Notes: generated by a model from the sequence alone, not told the origin. DNA of 46,252 nt from Syntrophus sp. (in: bacteria) (GCA_025355725.1 JANXZC010000057.1:1-46252), one strand, 5' to 3'; counted from the first letter of the stretch, positions 1-9,198 are shown. A program made the numbers and translations.

Positions 1-52
1 GTCAGGCTTACTTATTGACATTTGACTTTAAATGTCAATAAGTAAGCCTGAC
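1..52. repeat. Perfect 23-bp inverted repeat (REP/IS-end-like hairpin)
   Basis: Bases 1-23 and 30-52 are exact reverse complements around a 6-base spacer, so either strand can fold into a very stable hairpin. It lies 4 bases past the folD stop and could end folD transcription, but no T-run follows it on the minus strand. Such long perfect hairpins outside genes are typical of REP elements mobilised by Y1 transposases or of insertion-sequence ends. The window begins exactly at its first base, so what lies on the other side cannot be seen. Confidence 0.8.
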
Positions 53-56
53 CCCA

Positions 57-899
57 TTATCTGCGCGCCGCGTTCAGGGTATTCTGTAGCAGCATGGCGA
101 TGGTCATGGGGCCGACCCCTCCCGGGACGGGGGTGATATGAGAGGCCCGGGGGGCGACTTCCGCGAAGGCGACGTCCCCAACCAAGCGGCCATCGCCGAG
201 TCTATTCATACCGACATCGATCACGACGGCGCCCTCCTTGACCATCTCCCCCTGAATCATCTCCGGGCTGCCGGCGGCGGCCACAAGGATATCGGCGCGC
301 CGGGTTGTCTCCGGAAGATTGCGCGTCCGGGTATGGCAGACGGTGATAGTGGCATGGCGGGCCAGGAGAAGCATGGCCAGGGGCTTCCCGACAATGTTGC
401 TCCGGCCGACGATTACAGCTTCCTTCCCTTCGATGGCAATGCCGGTCCGGTCGAGGAGTTCAATGATCCCTTTTGGCGTACAGGCGACATGGCAGGGGTT
501 CCCGGCAACCAGGCGGCCTACATTCACGGGATGGAAGCCGTCCACATCCTTCTGCGGGTCAATCGCCTCGATAATCGCCTGGGAGCGAATCTGCGGGGGA
601 AGGGGCAATTGAACGAGGATGCCGTTAATGGCCTGATCCCCATTCAATTGCCGAATGATCTCCAAAAGCTCTTGCTCTTTCGCATCCCCGGACAATCTGA
701 ACTCCCGGGACAGAAAACCGACCTCTTCACAGGCCTTGCCTTTGCGCCGGACGTAGATCTGGGAGGCCGGATCGGCGCCGACCAGCACCACCGCCAGACC
801 GGGCGTCACACCCGTCTTTTCCCGAAACGCCAGGGTCTCAATGCGGATCTCTTCCCGGATCATCCGGGATATGTCATTGCCGTTGATAAGCTCGGACAT
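57..899 (-). CDS. folD: Bifunctional methylenetetrahydrofolate dehydrogenase/cyclohydrolase
   Basis: FolD interconverts 5,10-methylene-THF and 10-formyl-THF in the cytoplasm, supplying one-carbon units for purines and, in acetogens and many syntrophs, the methyl branch of the Wood-Ljungdahl route. The 280-residue length is normal. Visible family signatures are the N-terminal YVRRKGKACEEVGF segment with the catalytic lysine region, the Rossmann motif GRSNIVGKPLAMLL near residue 166, and the C-terminal PVPGGVGPMTIAMLL. The ATG at 899 is preceded by a weak AGGTG. The gene starts 4 bases after the stop of the upstream DUF2147 gene, so the two are probably co-transcribed although their functions are unrelated. 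Confidence 0.96.
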   Translation of the reverse strand: MSELINGNDISRMIREEIRIETLAFREKTGVTPGLAVVLVGADPASQIYVRRKGKACEEVGFLSREFRLSGDAKEQELLEIIRQLNGDQAINGILVQLPLPPQIRSQAIIEAIDPQKDVDGFHPVNVGRLVAGNPCHVACTPKGIIELLDRTGIAIEGKEAVIVGRSNIVGKPLAMLLLARHATITVCHTRTRNLPETTRRADILVAAAGSPEMIQGEMVKEGAVVIDVGMNRLGDGRLVGDVAFAEVAPRASHITPVPGGVGPMTIAMLLQNTLNAARR

Positions 900-903
900 A
901 AGA

Positions 904-1347
904 TCATTTCACCTTTTGCCAGACCTGGGTTCGACCGAGGAGGGAAAAACCGAGAAATCCTCTAACCTTCACCTTGTTGCCCCCTTCAATAACCTCCATC
1001 TTGCACTTGTAAACCTTGCCGTTGTTGGGATCCATAATAGTTCCACCGGTGTATTCCTCACCGTCCGCCTTCAGCCCCTTAACGATTACCAGGCCGATCA
1101 TGGGCTTATTCAGATCGCTGCCGGTACACTTAGTACAGAGCTTGCTGGCCCCACCGTCCTTTTCCTGGAGGAGCTGCACAATCTTTCCGTAAATCTTGCC
1201 CCCTTCTTCATAAACCTCGACAATGGATTTTTCCTTGTTTGTCTCATCGTCAATGGTCTTCCACTTCCCGACGGGCTTGCCCCCGGCAAGGACTAAAGAA
1301 ACGGAACAGAGAAGAATCAGGATGACCAGTAGCATTGTTCTTTTCAT
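904..1347 (-). CDS. Exported DUF2147 family protein
   Basis: A 147-residue protein with an N-terminal signal peptide (MKRTMLLVILILLCSVSLVLA) and a mature domain matching the DUF2147 pattern: a GKWKTIDDETNKEKSIVEVY opening, a CTKCTG pair of cysteines and a C-terminal LGRTQVWQ. The biochemical role of DUF2147 is not established; members are small periplasmic beta-rich proteins. I chose the ATG at 1347 because GGAGG lies 8 bases upstream and the signal peptide starts there; the frame stays open to 1458 but that extension has no signal-peptide character. It ends 4 bases before folD on the same strand. Confidence 0.88.
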   Translation of the reverse strand: MKRTMLLVILILLCSVSLVLAGGKPVGKWKTIDDETNKEKSIVEVYEEGGKIYGKIVQLLQEKDGGASKLCTKCTGSDLNKPMIGLVIVKGLKADGEEYTGGTIMDPNNGKVYKCKMEVIEGGNKVKVRGFLGFSLLGRTQVWQKVK

Positions 1348-1528
1348 CAGTAAAACCTCCTTAAAATTTTGTTCGATGCCCACAGGCAGCCCATCTCTAT
1401 ATGAAATCGCTTTCATGATCAAGAAAAAAAGGATGTATGACATGATTGTTGGTAGCATTCAACCAAGAATTGTTCAATACACCTTTAGAAAAACCTGGCA
1501 TATAATCGGGGATTGTCAGTTGTGAAAA

Positions 1529-3568
1529 TTGTGTATTTGTTGTAAGGGGGAACCCTTAGGTGGCATAACTGCTTATAACTTGGTTAATATCGTGGGATCG
1601 AAAAAAAATAAAAAAAAATCGAATCAGATAGACATCGCCGTTGATACATCAAAAATAAAAGCTGCGACCAGCGAACACTCCGCAGGAATTCATCCCAATC
1701 TTAAAATCATGCTCATATTGTCTGCTATCCTGTTACTGACGATTATTGTTTATTCCAATTCCCTAAGCAATGGTTTCGTAAACTGGGATGATGGCGAAAA
1801 TGTATATGAAAACATCTACATTAAAGAGCTATCATCTGACAATATAAAAGCATATTTTACGAAGGCATTGATTGGGATGTACACTCCGTTTGTCTACATC
1901 TCCTATGCAATAGATTACAAGATCGGCGGGCTAGATCCGCGTGTATATCATACCACCAATCTCCTCTTGCATCTGCTAAACATAACACTTGTGTTTTTTG
2001 CTATAAGGATGCTTACTCAAAAAGTCGAGATCGCTGCCATTGTAGCGCTCCTCTTTGCCATACATCCATTGAATACCGGAGCGGTTGCGCCTGTTTCAAC
2101 GCGGGGCGGACTCCTGTATTCATTATTCTTCCTTGCCGCGTTTCTTTCTTATATCCGCTATTTAAAAAATGATTTCCGGTTAAGATATTTAATTTTGGCA
2201 CTTGTGCTATTTCTGATGGCCCTTCTGTCGAAGTCGGCTGCGGTTGTATTGCCCCTCGTGTTGCTACTTACTGATTATTATTGCAAGAGAAAATTCGATA
2301 CAAGGGCTGTAGCGGAGAAAATCCCGTTTTTTGTTCTTTCACTTATATTCGGCATTATGACCTTTGTTTTCAGGGAAGACGCCGGCCATTTGGGAAGTCA
2401 GTACGTTTTTTCAGTATTTGACAGGATATTTCTTGTCGGATACTCGCTTGTATTCTACCTGTTCAAGGCACTAATTCCCATAAAGCTTTCGGCATATTAT
2501 CCCTATCCGGTCAAGATTGACGGACTTCTTCCTCTTTGGTTTTATCTGACCCCGTTTGCCGTCGCTGCGTTTATCTTCTTGATTTACAAGCTGCAAAACT
2601 TCAGAAGAAAGCTTATTTTTGGTTCTTTATTTTTTTTAATAAATCTTATCCTGGTTTTAAAAATACTTCCCATGGGCGGCGAAATTGTTTGTGACCGTTA
2701 CGCATATCTCCCCTACATCGGCTTATTTCTGATTATTGGATGGGCATATTCCTGGGGCGTCGATAGATTCTATAGATCCGCTGGATGGATAAAGTACTTC
2801 CTCATAATTGCGGTGGTAGTTTACAGCATGGCCTTGTCAGTCGTTTCTTATGAAAGGAATAAGGTCTGGAAGGATAGTCTTACCTTGTTCAATGATGTCC
2901 TTGAAAAGCATCCCCTCGTGGATGTGGCATATAATAATCGCGGCATGGTAAAATTTGAATTGGAAAACGATCATTCAGGTGCTATGGCCGATTTCAACAA
3001 GGCTTTAGAGTTAAATCCATGGAATGCCTTGGCATATTATAATCGCGGCAACGCAAAGATGAAGCAAAAAGATTATGAAGGCGCCCTTGCAGATTATAAC
3101 CTGGCTATCGAGTTATATACTAGACATTCCATGTCATATAATAATCGTGGTACCGTAAAGATTGTGCAAAAAGATTATGCAGGCGCCCTTGCAGATTATA
3201 ACCTGGCTATCGCAGTAGATCCCAACAATTTCAGGGCATATTACGGACGGGGAAATTTAAAAACAATCCAACAAGACTATGAAGGCGCAGCGGTCGAATA
3301 CAGCAGGGCAATTGCATTAAATTCCGATTATGCAGAAGCATATCGGAATCGTGGCAATGCGCTGATGATGCAGGAGAGATATGGCAACGCCTTCGCCGAC
3401 TACAGTGAAGTTTTAAGGTTAACCCCTAATAATGCCGGTGTTTACTTCAACCGCGCATGGAGCAGATGGTTTGGTGCGGATAAGAATGGGGCCTGTGCCG
3501 ACTGGCACAGATCTTTTGAGCTGGGGACTAAAGAGGCCGCAGCTATAATGCAGAAGAACTGTAAATGA
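1529..3568 (+). CDS. GT-C-type membrane protein with C-terminal TPR repeats (TMTC-like), paralogue 1
   Basis: A protein of up to 679 residues. A short polar N-terminus leads to about ten hydrophobic segments, then a soluble region of about six TPR units (residues ~465-670). The first loop carries NGFVNWDDGENVYEN, the acidic DD site typical of GT-C glycosyltransferases that use polyprenyl-linked sugars, and DRYAYLPYIG precedes the last membrane helices. The layout is that of TMTC/DUF1736 proteins, which in animals are O-mannosyltransferases; the bacterial substrate is unknown. It is the most divergent of three paralogues here. The start is uncertain: in-frame candidates are TTG at 1529, TTG at 1580 and GTG at 1592, none with a well-placed ribosome site. 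Two TPR units share an almost identical 48-base DNA stretch 102 bases apart. Confidence 0.82.
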   Translation: MCICCKGEPLGGITAYNLVNIVGSKKNKKKSNQIDIAVDTSKIKAATSEHSAGIHPNLKIMLILSAILLLTIIVYSNSLSNGFVNWDDGENVYENIYIKELSSDNIKAYFTKALIGMYTPFVYISYAIDYKIGGLDPRVYHTTNLLLHLLNITLVFFAIRMLTQKVEIAAIVALLFAIHPLNTGAVAPVSTRGGLLYSLFFLAAFLSYIRYLKNDFRLRYLILALVLFLMALLSKSAAVVLPLVLLLTDYYCKRKFDTRAVAEKIPFFVLSLIFGIMTFVFREDAGHLGSQYVFSVFDRIFLVGYSLVFYLFKALIPIKLSAYYPYPVKIDGLLPLWFYLTPFAVAAFIFLIYKLQNFRRKLIFGSLFFLINLILVLKILPMGGEIVCDRYAYLPYIGLFLIIGWAYSWGVDRFYRSAGWIKYFLIIAVVVYSMALSVVSYERNKVWKDSLTLFNDVLEKHPLVDVAYNNRGMVKFELENDHSGAMADFNKALELNPWNALAYYNRGNAKMKQKDYEGALADYNLAIELYTRHSMSYNNRGTVKIVQKDYAGALADYNLAIAVDPNNFRAYYGRGNLKTIQQDYEGAAVEYSRAIALNSDYAEAYRNRGNALMMQERYGNAFADYSEVLRLTPNNAGVYFNRAWSRWFGADKNGACADWHRSFELGTKEAAAIMQKNCK

Positions 3569-3698
3569 TAAGGCGGTTGGTAAATTTGTTGCACACCCGG
3601 GAAAACAGACTATCCCCAAGATTGTAAAGAGAAAGGGCATGTGCTAAGGAAGGTCCACCAAACTTGGCTCTTATATTAAATTAGGGGGTACCAACTGT

Positions 3699-5153
3699 AT
3701 GAACCTGGGACAGATGCTGGAGGAATCAACGAAAAGATTCCCAGAAAATATTGCCTTCATTCATGAAAAATGCCGCATGAATTATGTGGAATTCAACAGG
3801 GCCGCCAATGCCCTGGCCCATTATTTCCGGGGCCTGGGGATAGGGAAAGGGGACAAGATCGCCATCATGCTCCCCAATTGCCCGGAATTCATCATCTCCT
3901 ATTTTGCCGCCCAGAAGCTCGGCGCCGTCGCCGTGACCCTGAACGTTCTTTCCACCCCCTACGAATTGAGGCATCTGGTCGGAGACAGCGATGCAAAGCT
4001 CTTCATCACCCAAGGCGTCCTCGCGAAACGCTTTGAAGAAATCAAGGCCGATCTCTTCCTCTGTAAACATCTCCTGACCACAAACGGCATGGATACGGAC
4101 TGCCCATACACTCAGGCCATCAAGGACAATCCTTCCACCTGGGAGATGCCGGATATCGCTGAAGACGATCCGGCAGTCATGATCTATACTGCCGGCCTGA
4201 CGGGCCGGGCCCTGGGGGCCGTCCTGACCCATGGCAACCTTATGACGCAGGCAGTTATGTTCACAGTGACGGATTTTCAAGGCACCCCCGCGGAGCGAGG
4301 GCTGGCGGTGATACCGTTCTTTCATTCCTTCGGGGCTGCGGCAAATATGCTGGCCGTATTCTATATCGGCGGCAGCGTTGTCCTGATGGAGCGTTTTACC
4401 CTGGAGAGCATCTTTGGCGCTATTGAAAGGGAAAAGGTCTCCTATATCGGCGCTGTGCCCCGGTTGTTTTTAGGGATGGTGTTTCACCAGGGTGGGGAAA
4501 AATACGACCTCAGCTCCCTGCGCTTCTGTGTCACCGGCGGTTCTGCCATCCCAATGGAATTTATCCAGCTCTTTCGGGAAAAATTCGGGACCCCCCTGGT
4601 TGAGGGTTACGGTTTGACGGAGGCGTCGCCCATCTGCGCGATAACGAGGCTTACGATGGAACAAAAACCGGGATCCATCGGGATTCCGATTCCCGGGCTG
4701 GAGGTAATGATTGTCGATGACAGCGGCGCCGGGCTGCCCTCAGGGGAGATCGGCGAACTGATCGTCCGGGGAAAGAACGTCATGCCTGGGTACTACAAGG
4801 ATGAAAAAGCGACCGCTGAGGTAATTCGCGACGGCTGGCTCCATACGGGTGACCTGGCAAGGATTGACGGGGACGGCTATATTTTTCTCACAGGCCGGAA
4901 GAAACGGATGATCATCACCAGCGGCTTCAATGTCTACCCCCTCGAAGTGGAAATTGTCCTGGAGATGCACCCGGCGGTGCAAAGTGCCCAAGTGGAGAGC
5001 AAGGAGGATCTGATGCGGGGGGAAATCGTCAAGGCCCTGATCGTCAAGAAGCCCGGCGTGGAAGTGGACGACAAGGAGATCCTGAGACACTGCCGGGCCT
5101 ATCTGTCTTCCTACAAACTCCCCCGGGAAATCGAATTTGTAGCGGCCATTTGA
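3699..5153 (+). CDS. AMP-dependent acyl-CoA ligase-like protein, degenerate P-loop and truncated C-terminus
   Basis: The 484-residue sequence belongs to the acyl-adenylate/CoA-ligase superfamily. It has the A5-like VEGYGLTEASPIC motif, GWLHTGDLARIDGDGY (A7) and GRKKRMIITSGFNVYP (A8). Two active-site elements are abnormal. The phosphate-binding loop reads YTAGLTGRALG (residues ~163-173) where relatives have YTSGTTGxPKG, so the conserved lysine is gone. The protein also stops at KLPREIEFVAAI, just before the A10 PKTxxGKIxR motif with the catalytic lysine. It may be a decaying gene, a thioesterification-only enzyme or a non-catalytic binding protein. The ATG at 3699 has AGGGGG 10 bases upstream. 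It sits between two GT-C/TPR paralogues on the same strand. Confidence 0.88.
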   Translation: MNLGQMLEESTKRFPENIAFIHEKCRMNYVEFNRAANALAHYFRGLGIGKGDKIAIMLPNCPEFIISYFAAQKLGAVAVTLNVLSTPYELRHLVGDSDAKLFITQGVLAKRFEEIKADLFLCKHLLTTNGMDTDCPYTQAIKDNPSTWEMPDIAEDDPAVMIYTAGLTGRALGAVLTHGNLMTQAVMFTVTDFQGTPAERGLAVIPFFHSFGAAANMLAVFYIGGSVVLMERFTLESIFGAIEREKVSYIGAVPRLFLGMVFHQGGEKYDLSSLRFCVTGGSAIPMEFIQLFREKFGTPLVEGYGLTEASPICAITRLTMEQKPGSIGIPIPGLEVMIVDDSGAGLPSGEIGELIVRGKNVMPGYYKDEKATAEVIRDGWLHTGDLARIDGDGYIFLTGRKKRMIITSGFNVYPLEVEIVLEMHPAVQSAQVESKEDLMRGEIVKALIVKKPGVEVDDKEILRHCRAYLSSYKLPREIEFVAAI

Positions 5154-5258
5154 CACCGCCGATCCGGTAGGACTATGTCCGTCCTGAAATCTTGTTTTCC
5201 CCAATTCATGGAGCATTTACCCTATAAATAGGCATACTTACATTCTTATTTGTACCGA

Positions 5259-5270
5259 CATGTCGACATG
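5259..5270. promoter_or_regulatory. 12-bp perfect palindrome upstream of TMTC-like gene 2
   Basis: CATGTCGACATG is a perfect dyad in the 224-bp gap between the acyl-CoA ligase-like gene and the second GT-C/TPR gene, about 110 bases before the latter's ATG. It could be a repressor site, but no clear promoter pair is visible around it and a 12-bp palindrome can occur by chance. Confidence 0.25.
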
Positions 5271-5377
5271 GGGATTTCGATCGTAAATACTTGAAATACT
5301 GCTGGACTTTGGCCTAATGTGTGGTAAACGCTCCTGAAAATTTTCGGAATTTGTATTGAACAAAAGGCGAAGAAACA

Positions 5378-7345
5378 ATGCCAACTTCACGAAGAACATT
5401 AAACTCGGAAGCAACCCAACATAAGAATTTGACACCTGTCTTGATTTGTTTGGCTCTGGCTATACTGACGGTTACCACCTTTTGGTCCCTCAAGGACTAC
5501 GGCTTTATCACCTTTGATGACAATACGTACGTTTATGAAAATGCTTATGTACAATCCGGTCTGAATGCGAACAGTATAGGACAAGCCTTTTCTTCTGATG
5601 AATTAGTGGAGAAGAGCGGCAATTGGCATCCAGTAACATGGCTGTCGTTGATGCTTGACTATTCAATGTTTGGCCTTAACCCCTCCGGTTATCACCTGAC
5701 CAATCTTCTTTTCCATGTTATGAACACCTTGCTCCTTTTTCTTATCTTACGCAGGATGACAAAGTCACTTTGGCAGAGTGCCTTTGTGGCCTGTCTGTTT
5801 GCGATACATCCCCTCCATGTAGAGTCTGTTGCCTGGATAGCAGCGCGCAAAGATGTTCTTTCCACTTTTTTCTGGATGCTCACCATGGGAGCGTATAGTT
5901 ATTATATTGAACAACCGGGATTTCGAAAATATTTCTTTGTCATTCTGTTCTTTGTTCTGGGCCTGATGGCAAAACCCATGCTGGTAACCCTTCCGTTTGT
6001 ACTGCTGCTTCTGGATTACTGGCCCCTGCAGCGTTTTCAGGAAATAAAACCGGATCACAAAATCCCGACCGAAGTATTTGCGTCAGTGACTTCTGATAAA
6101 CAAAAAAAGAAATCTAAAATAAATAAGGCTTTAAAGGAAACATTGGAAGTAAAGAAACCCGCCGATCCCGGATATAAATGGTCATTTATCTATCCTCTAC
6201 TCTGGGAGAAAGTTCCCCTTTTTGCCCTGGCAATTCTTTCAAGCATCGTAACATACATTGCCCAACAAAAAGGAGGCGCCGTCCAGTCCTTCGAAGCGCT
6301 CCCATTGATTGTTCGTATCGGGAATGCCTTCGTTTCATATATCGCTTACATGGGAAAGACGATCTGGCCGAATACTCTGGCTGTCCTTTATCCTCATCCC
6401 GAGAGGTTGATTCCCTGGCAGGTTTTGGGATCGGTATTCCTCCTTATAGTTATAACCTTATTAGTTATCTGGAGGGCAAAGAGATCCCCTTATTTAGCAA
6501 CGGGTTGGCTGTGGTATATAGGTACGCTTGTGCCTGTCATCGGTATCGTACAGGTTGGCAGTCAGGCCATGGCAGACCGATACACTTATATCCCCATGAT
6601 CGGGTTATTCATAATGTTGGCATGGGGAGTTCCGGATCTCTTGAAAAAATGGAAACACCGGAAAGAAATACTTCTGGCATCATCTGCATTGATCATTTTG
6701 TGCCTTTCCATTATTACATGGTCACAGGTCGGATACTGGCAGAACAACATTACTTTATATAATCAAACTTTGAAAATTACCGATAATAATTGGCTCATCT
6801 ATATTTGCCGGGGTTATGCCCATGCTAACCTCGGCAACTACAGACAGGCGATTGAAGATTTTAGTAGGGTAATCGAAATCAAACCGAATGAGCGAACGAC
6901 ATATTTTAACAGGGGAACTGCCCATTTTAGCCTCGGCAATTACAGACAGGCGATTGAAGATTTCAACAGGGCAGTCGAGATTAAACCGGATTATCAAAAG
7001 GCATATAATAACAGGGGCCTTGCCCATGCTCACCTCGGCAATTACAGACAGGCGATTGAAGATTTTAGTAGGGCAATCGAAATAAAACCCGATTATCCGG
7101 ATCCAGAGGTCTACCTTAGCAGGGGTAGCGCCCATGCTAACCTCGGCAATTACAGACAGGCAATTGAAGATTTCAACAGGGCAATCGAAATCAAACCGGA
7201 TTATACACAGGCCTATTTAAACCGTTTCATGGCATATGCCCAGTTTGGTAATAACAATCTGGCAGTTAATGATTTAAAAACGGCAGCACTATTAGGAGAC
7301 GAACGTGCAAAGAACTTGTTAAAACGCCAAGGGATAAAAAAATAG
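5378..7345 (+). CDS. GT-C-type membrane protein with near-identical tandem TPR repeats (TMTC-like), paralogue 2
   Basis: A 655-residue integral membrane protein. The first loop carries GFITFDDNTYVYEN, the DD site of GT-C glycosyltransferases. A long multi-helix region contains NWHPVTWLS, IHPLHVESVAWIAARKDVLS and MADRYTYIPMIGL. The C-terminus is a TPR domain (residues ~470-640). Four TPR units repeat the core LGNYRQAIEDF almost without change, and their DNA repeats with a 102-bp period (one step is 108 bp), which points to recent duplication. A lysine-rich cytoplasmic insert lies near residues 230-265. TMTC-like proteins probably move sugar from a lipid carrier to a protein or glycan outside the inner membrane; the acceptor is unknown. 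The ATG at 5378 follows an AAGG element. Confidence 0.85.
   Translation: MPTSRRTLNSEATQHKNLTPVLICLALAILTVTTFWSLKDYGFITFDDNTYVYENAYVQSGLNANSIGQAFSSDELVEKSGNWHPVTWLSLMLDYSMFGLNPSGYHLTNLLFHVMNTLLLFLILRRMTKSLWQSAFVACLFAIHPLHVESVAWIAARKDVLSTFFWMLTMGAYSYYIEQPGFRKYFFVILFFVLGLMAKPMLVTLPFVLLLLDYWPLQRFQEIKPDHKIPTEVFASVTSDKQKKKSKINKALKETLEVKKPADPGYKWSFIYPLLWEKVPLFALAILSSIVTYIAQQKGGAVQSFEALPLIVRIGNAFVSYIAYMGKTIWPNTLAVLYPHPERLIPWQVLGSVFLLIVITLLVIWRAKRSPYLATGWLWYIGTLVPVIGIVQVGSQAMADRYTYIPMIGLFIMLAWGVPDLLKKWKHRKEILLASSALIILCLSIITWSQVGYWQNNITLYNQTLKITDNNWLIYICRGYAHANLGNYRQAIEDFSRVIEIKPNERTTYFNRGTAHFSLGNYRQAIEDFNRAVEIKPDYQKAYNNRGLAHAHLGNYRQAIEDFSRAIEIKPDYPDPEVYLSRGSAHANLGNYRQAIEDFNRAIEIKPDYTQAYLNRFMAYAQFGNNNLAVNDLKTAALLGDERAKNLLKRQGIKK
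6829..7201 (+). repeat. Tandem 102-bp TPR-coding repeats
   Basis: Four successive copies begin at 6829, 6931, 7033 and 7141 with the same CCTCGGCAA start. They differ at only a few positions over the first ~60 bases of each unit. The third step is 108 bp because two extra codons (Asp-Pro) are inserted. Conservation in synonymous positions shows recent unit duplication or gene conversion rather than selection on protein sequence alone. Repeat number may vary between strains. Confidence 0.9.
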
Positions 7346-7422
7346 AGATGTGGTCTGGTTTCTTTAGACAATCTGGAGCGTTTTATAAGTGGTGAGCTGA
7401 CTGAGGGATTAATCCTCTGGGA

Positions 7423-7462
7423 AACGGTGGAGCGGATCTTGTTCAAGATCTGCCCCACCGTT
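7423..7462. terminator. Long imperfect hairpin between convergent genes
   Basis: Bases 7423-7441 and 7444-7462 pair over 19 positions with one A-C mismatch and one G-T wobble, leaving only a 2-base loop. It lies in the 160-bp gap between the convergent TMTC-like gene 2 and acyl-CoA ligase. Neither strand has a long T-run directly after it, so it may be a weak bidirectional terminator or a REP-type element. Confidence 0.55.
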
Positions 7463-7506
7463 CATGTGCCGTTTACTGTTTATCCGCCACTACTACCTCT
7501 CCCGCT

Positions 7507-9198
7507 CTACTTCTTCCGCTTCTCCAGCTCTTCCGCCCGGAGCTCCTTGCGGAGGATCTTGCCGACGTTTGTTTTCGGCAACTCCTTGCGGAATTCGATC
7601 TCCGAGGGAAGCTTGTAAGCGGCGAGTTTCGTCTTCCCGTACGCGATCATCTCTTCCTGAGTTGCCGTCTCCCCTTCCTTGAGGACGATGAAGAGTTTGA
7701 CGTTCTCACCCCGCTTGGCGTCGGGGATACCGATGGAACAAGCCTCCTGGACTTTGGCATGTTCATAATAGACCTCGTCGATATCCCGGGGATAGACGTT
7801 GAAGCCCCCCGAAATGATCATATCTTTTTTCCTGTCAACGATATAGAAGTAGCCATCCTCATCCATCGTGGCGATATCGCCCGTGTACACCCAGCCGTCC
7901 TTGAGGGTTTCGGCGGTCTCCTCCGGCCGGTCCTTGTAGCCCTTCATGATTTGGGGCCCCTTCACAATGAGTTCCCCCCGCTCGCCCACGGGCATATCCG
8001 TAACGCCGTCTTCCAGATCAACGATGCGGCACTCCGTGTCCGAAATGGGCACCCCAACGCTTCCCGCCTTCCTGGCGCCGCCGGCGAAGGGGTTGATGTG
8101 GGTGACGGGAGTGGTTTCCGTCATCCCGAAACCCTCAACAATTACCGCGCCGGTTGCCTTCTCGAACTCCTGGATCACCTCCACGGGCAGGGGCGCACTC
8201 CCGGAGAAGGCGCCCTTGATGCAGCTCATATCCGTTTTCTTGAGATCGGGGTGATTGAGCATGCCGATGTACATCGTGGGCACCAGGGGGGCAAAAGTCG
8301 GACGGAAATTCCGGATCGCCTCTAACAAAGGCTCCGGCTGGGGTCGCGGCACGAGGACCTGCGACCAGCCCATGTAGATGGAAAAATTCATGGAAACAGA
8401 GAGACCAAAGACATGAAAGTAAGGCAGGGCGCCCAGCATGATCTCCGTCCCCTTATTAAATTTCGGAAACCACGCGCAACACTGCTGAACCTGCTTGCTC
8501 AGATTTGCATGGGTGAGCATGACGCCCTTGGAAACGCCTGTTGTCCCCCCCGTGTACTGATACATGGCCACCTCGTCAAAGCTGTTTTTGACCGTCGGCG
8601 GATTGGGGCCATATTTGGCAAGGCAATCCTTCCATTTGTAAACATCCGGTGTCGCCGGAATGTCTGCAAAGGGATATTTCTTCAGCAATTTCCCCAGCAC
8701 CCGCTTAATGGTCGGGAGATAGTCGCCGATGCAGGTATAGACGATCTGTTTGATCTTTGTCTTCGGGCGCAGGGCGATCATCCGGGGGGCCAGCACATCA
8801 AGGGTTACCAGAATTTTGGAACCGGAATCATTGAACTGGTGCTCCAGTTCGGGATCGGAATAAAGGGGGTTATTCATGACGACGAGGGCGCCGATCTTCA
8901 AAACGGCATAGTAGGCCACCACGCAGGGTATGACATTGGGCAGGAGCAACGCGACGGCGTCCCCCTTTTTTACCCCGAAGTCGGTAAGACAGGTAGCAAA
9001 CCGGTCCACCATGTCCTTTAGCTCCCGGAAGCTTATCACCGTCCCCTGAAAGACCAGGGCCGGCCGTTCGGCAAACTGCTTCGCCGTCCGGTCCAGAATG
9101 TCGGGCATACAGAGGTCCTCGTAGGAAATAGTCTCGGGAACTCCCTTCTCATAGGATTTGAGCCACAGCTTTTTCACATAAATGCTTTCTTCCGCCAT
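7507..9198 (-). CDS. Long-chain fatty-acid-CoA ligase (AMP-forming)
   Basis: A complete 563-residue acyl-CoA synthetase that activates a fatty acid with ATP and CoA, the entry step of beta-oxidation. All core motifs are intact: P-loop YTGGTTGVSKGVMLTH, IVEGFGMTETTP, the hinge region GWVYTGDIATMDEDGY with DRKKDMIISGGFNVYP, and the C-terminal catalytic lysine in PKTNVGKILRKELR. I chose the ATG at 9198 (MAEESIYVKKLW) because an AGGAG site lies about 10 bases upstream; the frame is open to 9279 but the extra residues look non-coding. It is downstream of the etfBA-EMO block on the same strand but separated from it by a strong terminator, so it has its own promoter. Confidence 0.93.
   Translation of the reverse strand: MAEESIYVKKLWLKSYEKGVPETISYEDLCMPDILDRTAKQFAERPALVFQGTVISFRELKDMVDRFATCLTDFGVKKGDAVALLLPNVIPCVVAYYAVLKIGALVVMNNPLYSDPELEHQFNDSGSKILVTLDVLAPRMIALRPKTKIKQIVYTCIGDYLPTIKRVLGKLLKKYPFADIPATPDVYKWKDCLAKYGPNPPTVKNSFDEVAMYQYTGGTTGVSKGVMLTHANLSKQVQQCCAWFPKFNKGTEIMLGALPYFHVFGLSVSMNFSIYMGWSQVLVPRPQPEPLLEAIRNFRPTFAPLVPTMYIGMLNHPDLKKTDMSCIKGAFSGSAPLPVEVIQEFEKATGAVIVEGFGMTETTPVTHINPFAGGARKAGSVGVPISDTECRIVDLEDGVTDMPVGERGELIVKGPQIMKGYKDRPEETAETLKDGWVYTGDIATMDEDGYFYIVDRKKDMIISGGFNVYPRDIDEVYYEHAKVQEACSIGIPDAKRGENVKLFIVLKEGETATQEEMIAYGKTKLAAYKLPSEIEFRKELPKTNVGKILRKELRAEELEKRKK

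Noticed and set aside
1501-1506. TATAAT before the first GT-C/TPR gene as a promoter
   Set aside because: The -10 is perfect but no -35-like hexamer lies 16-18 bases upstream and there is no extended -10, so it was not called.
6829-7201. CRISPR-like regular repeats
   Set aside because: The 102-bp periodicity is in frame inside a gene and encodes TPR units; there are no short repeats with unique spacers.
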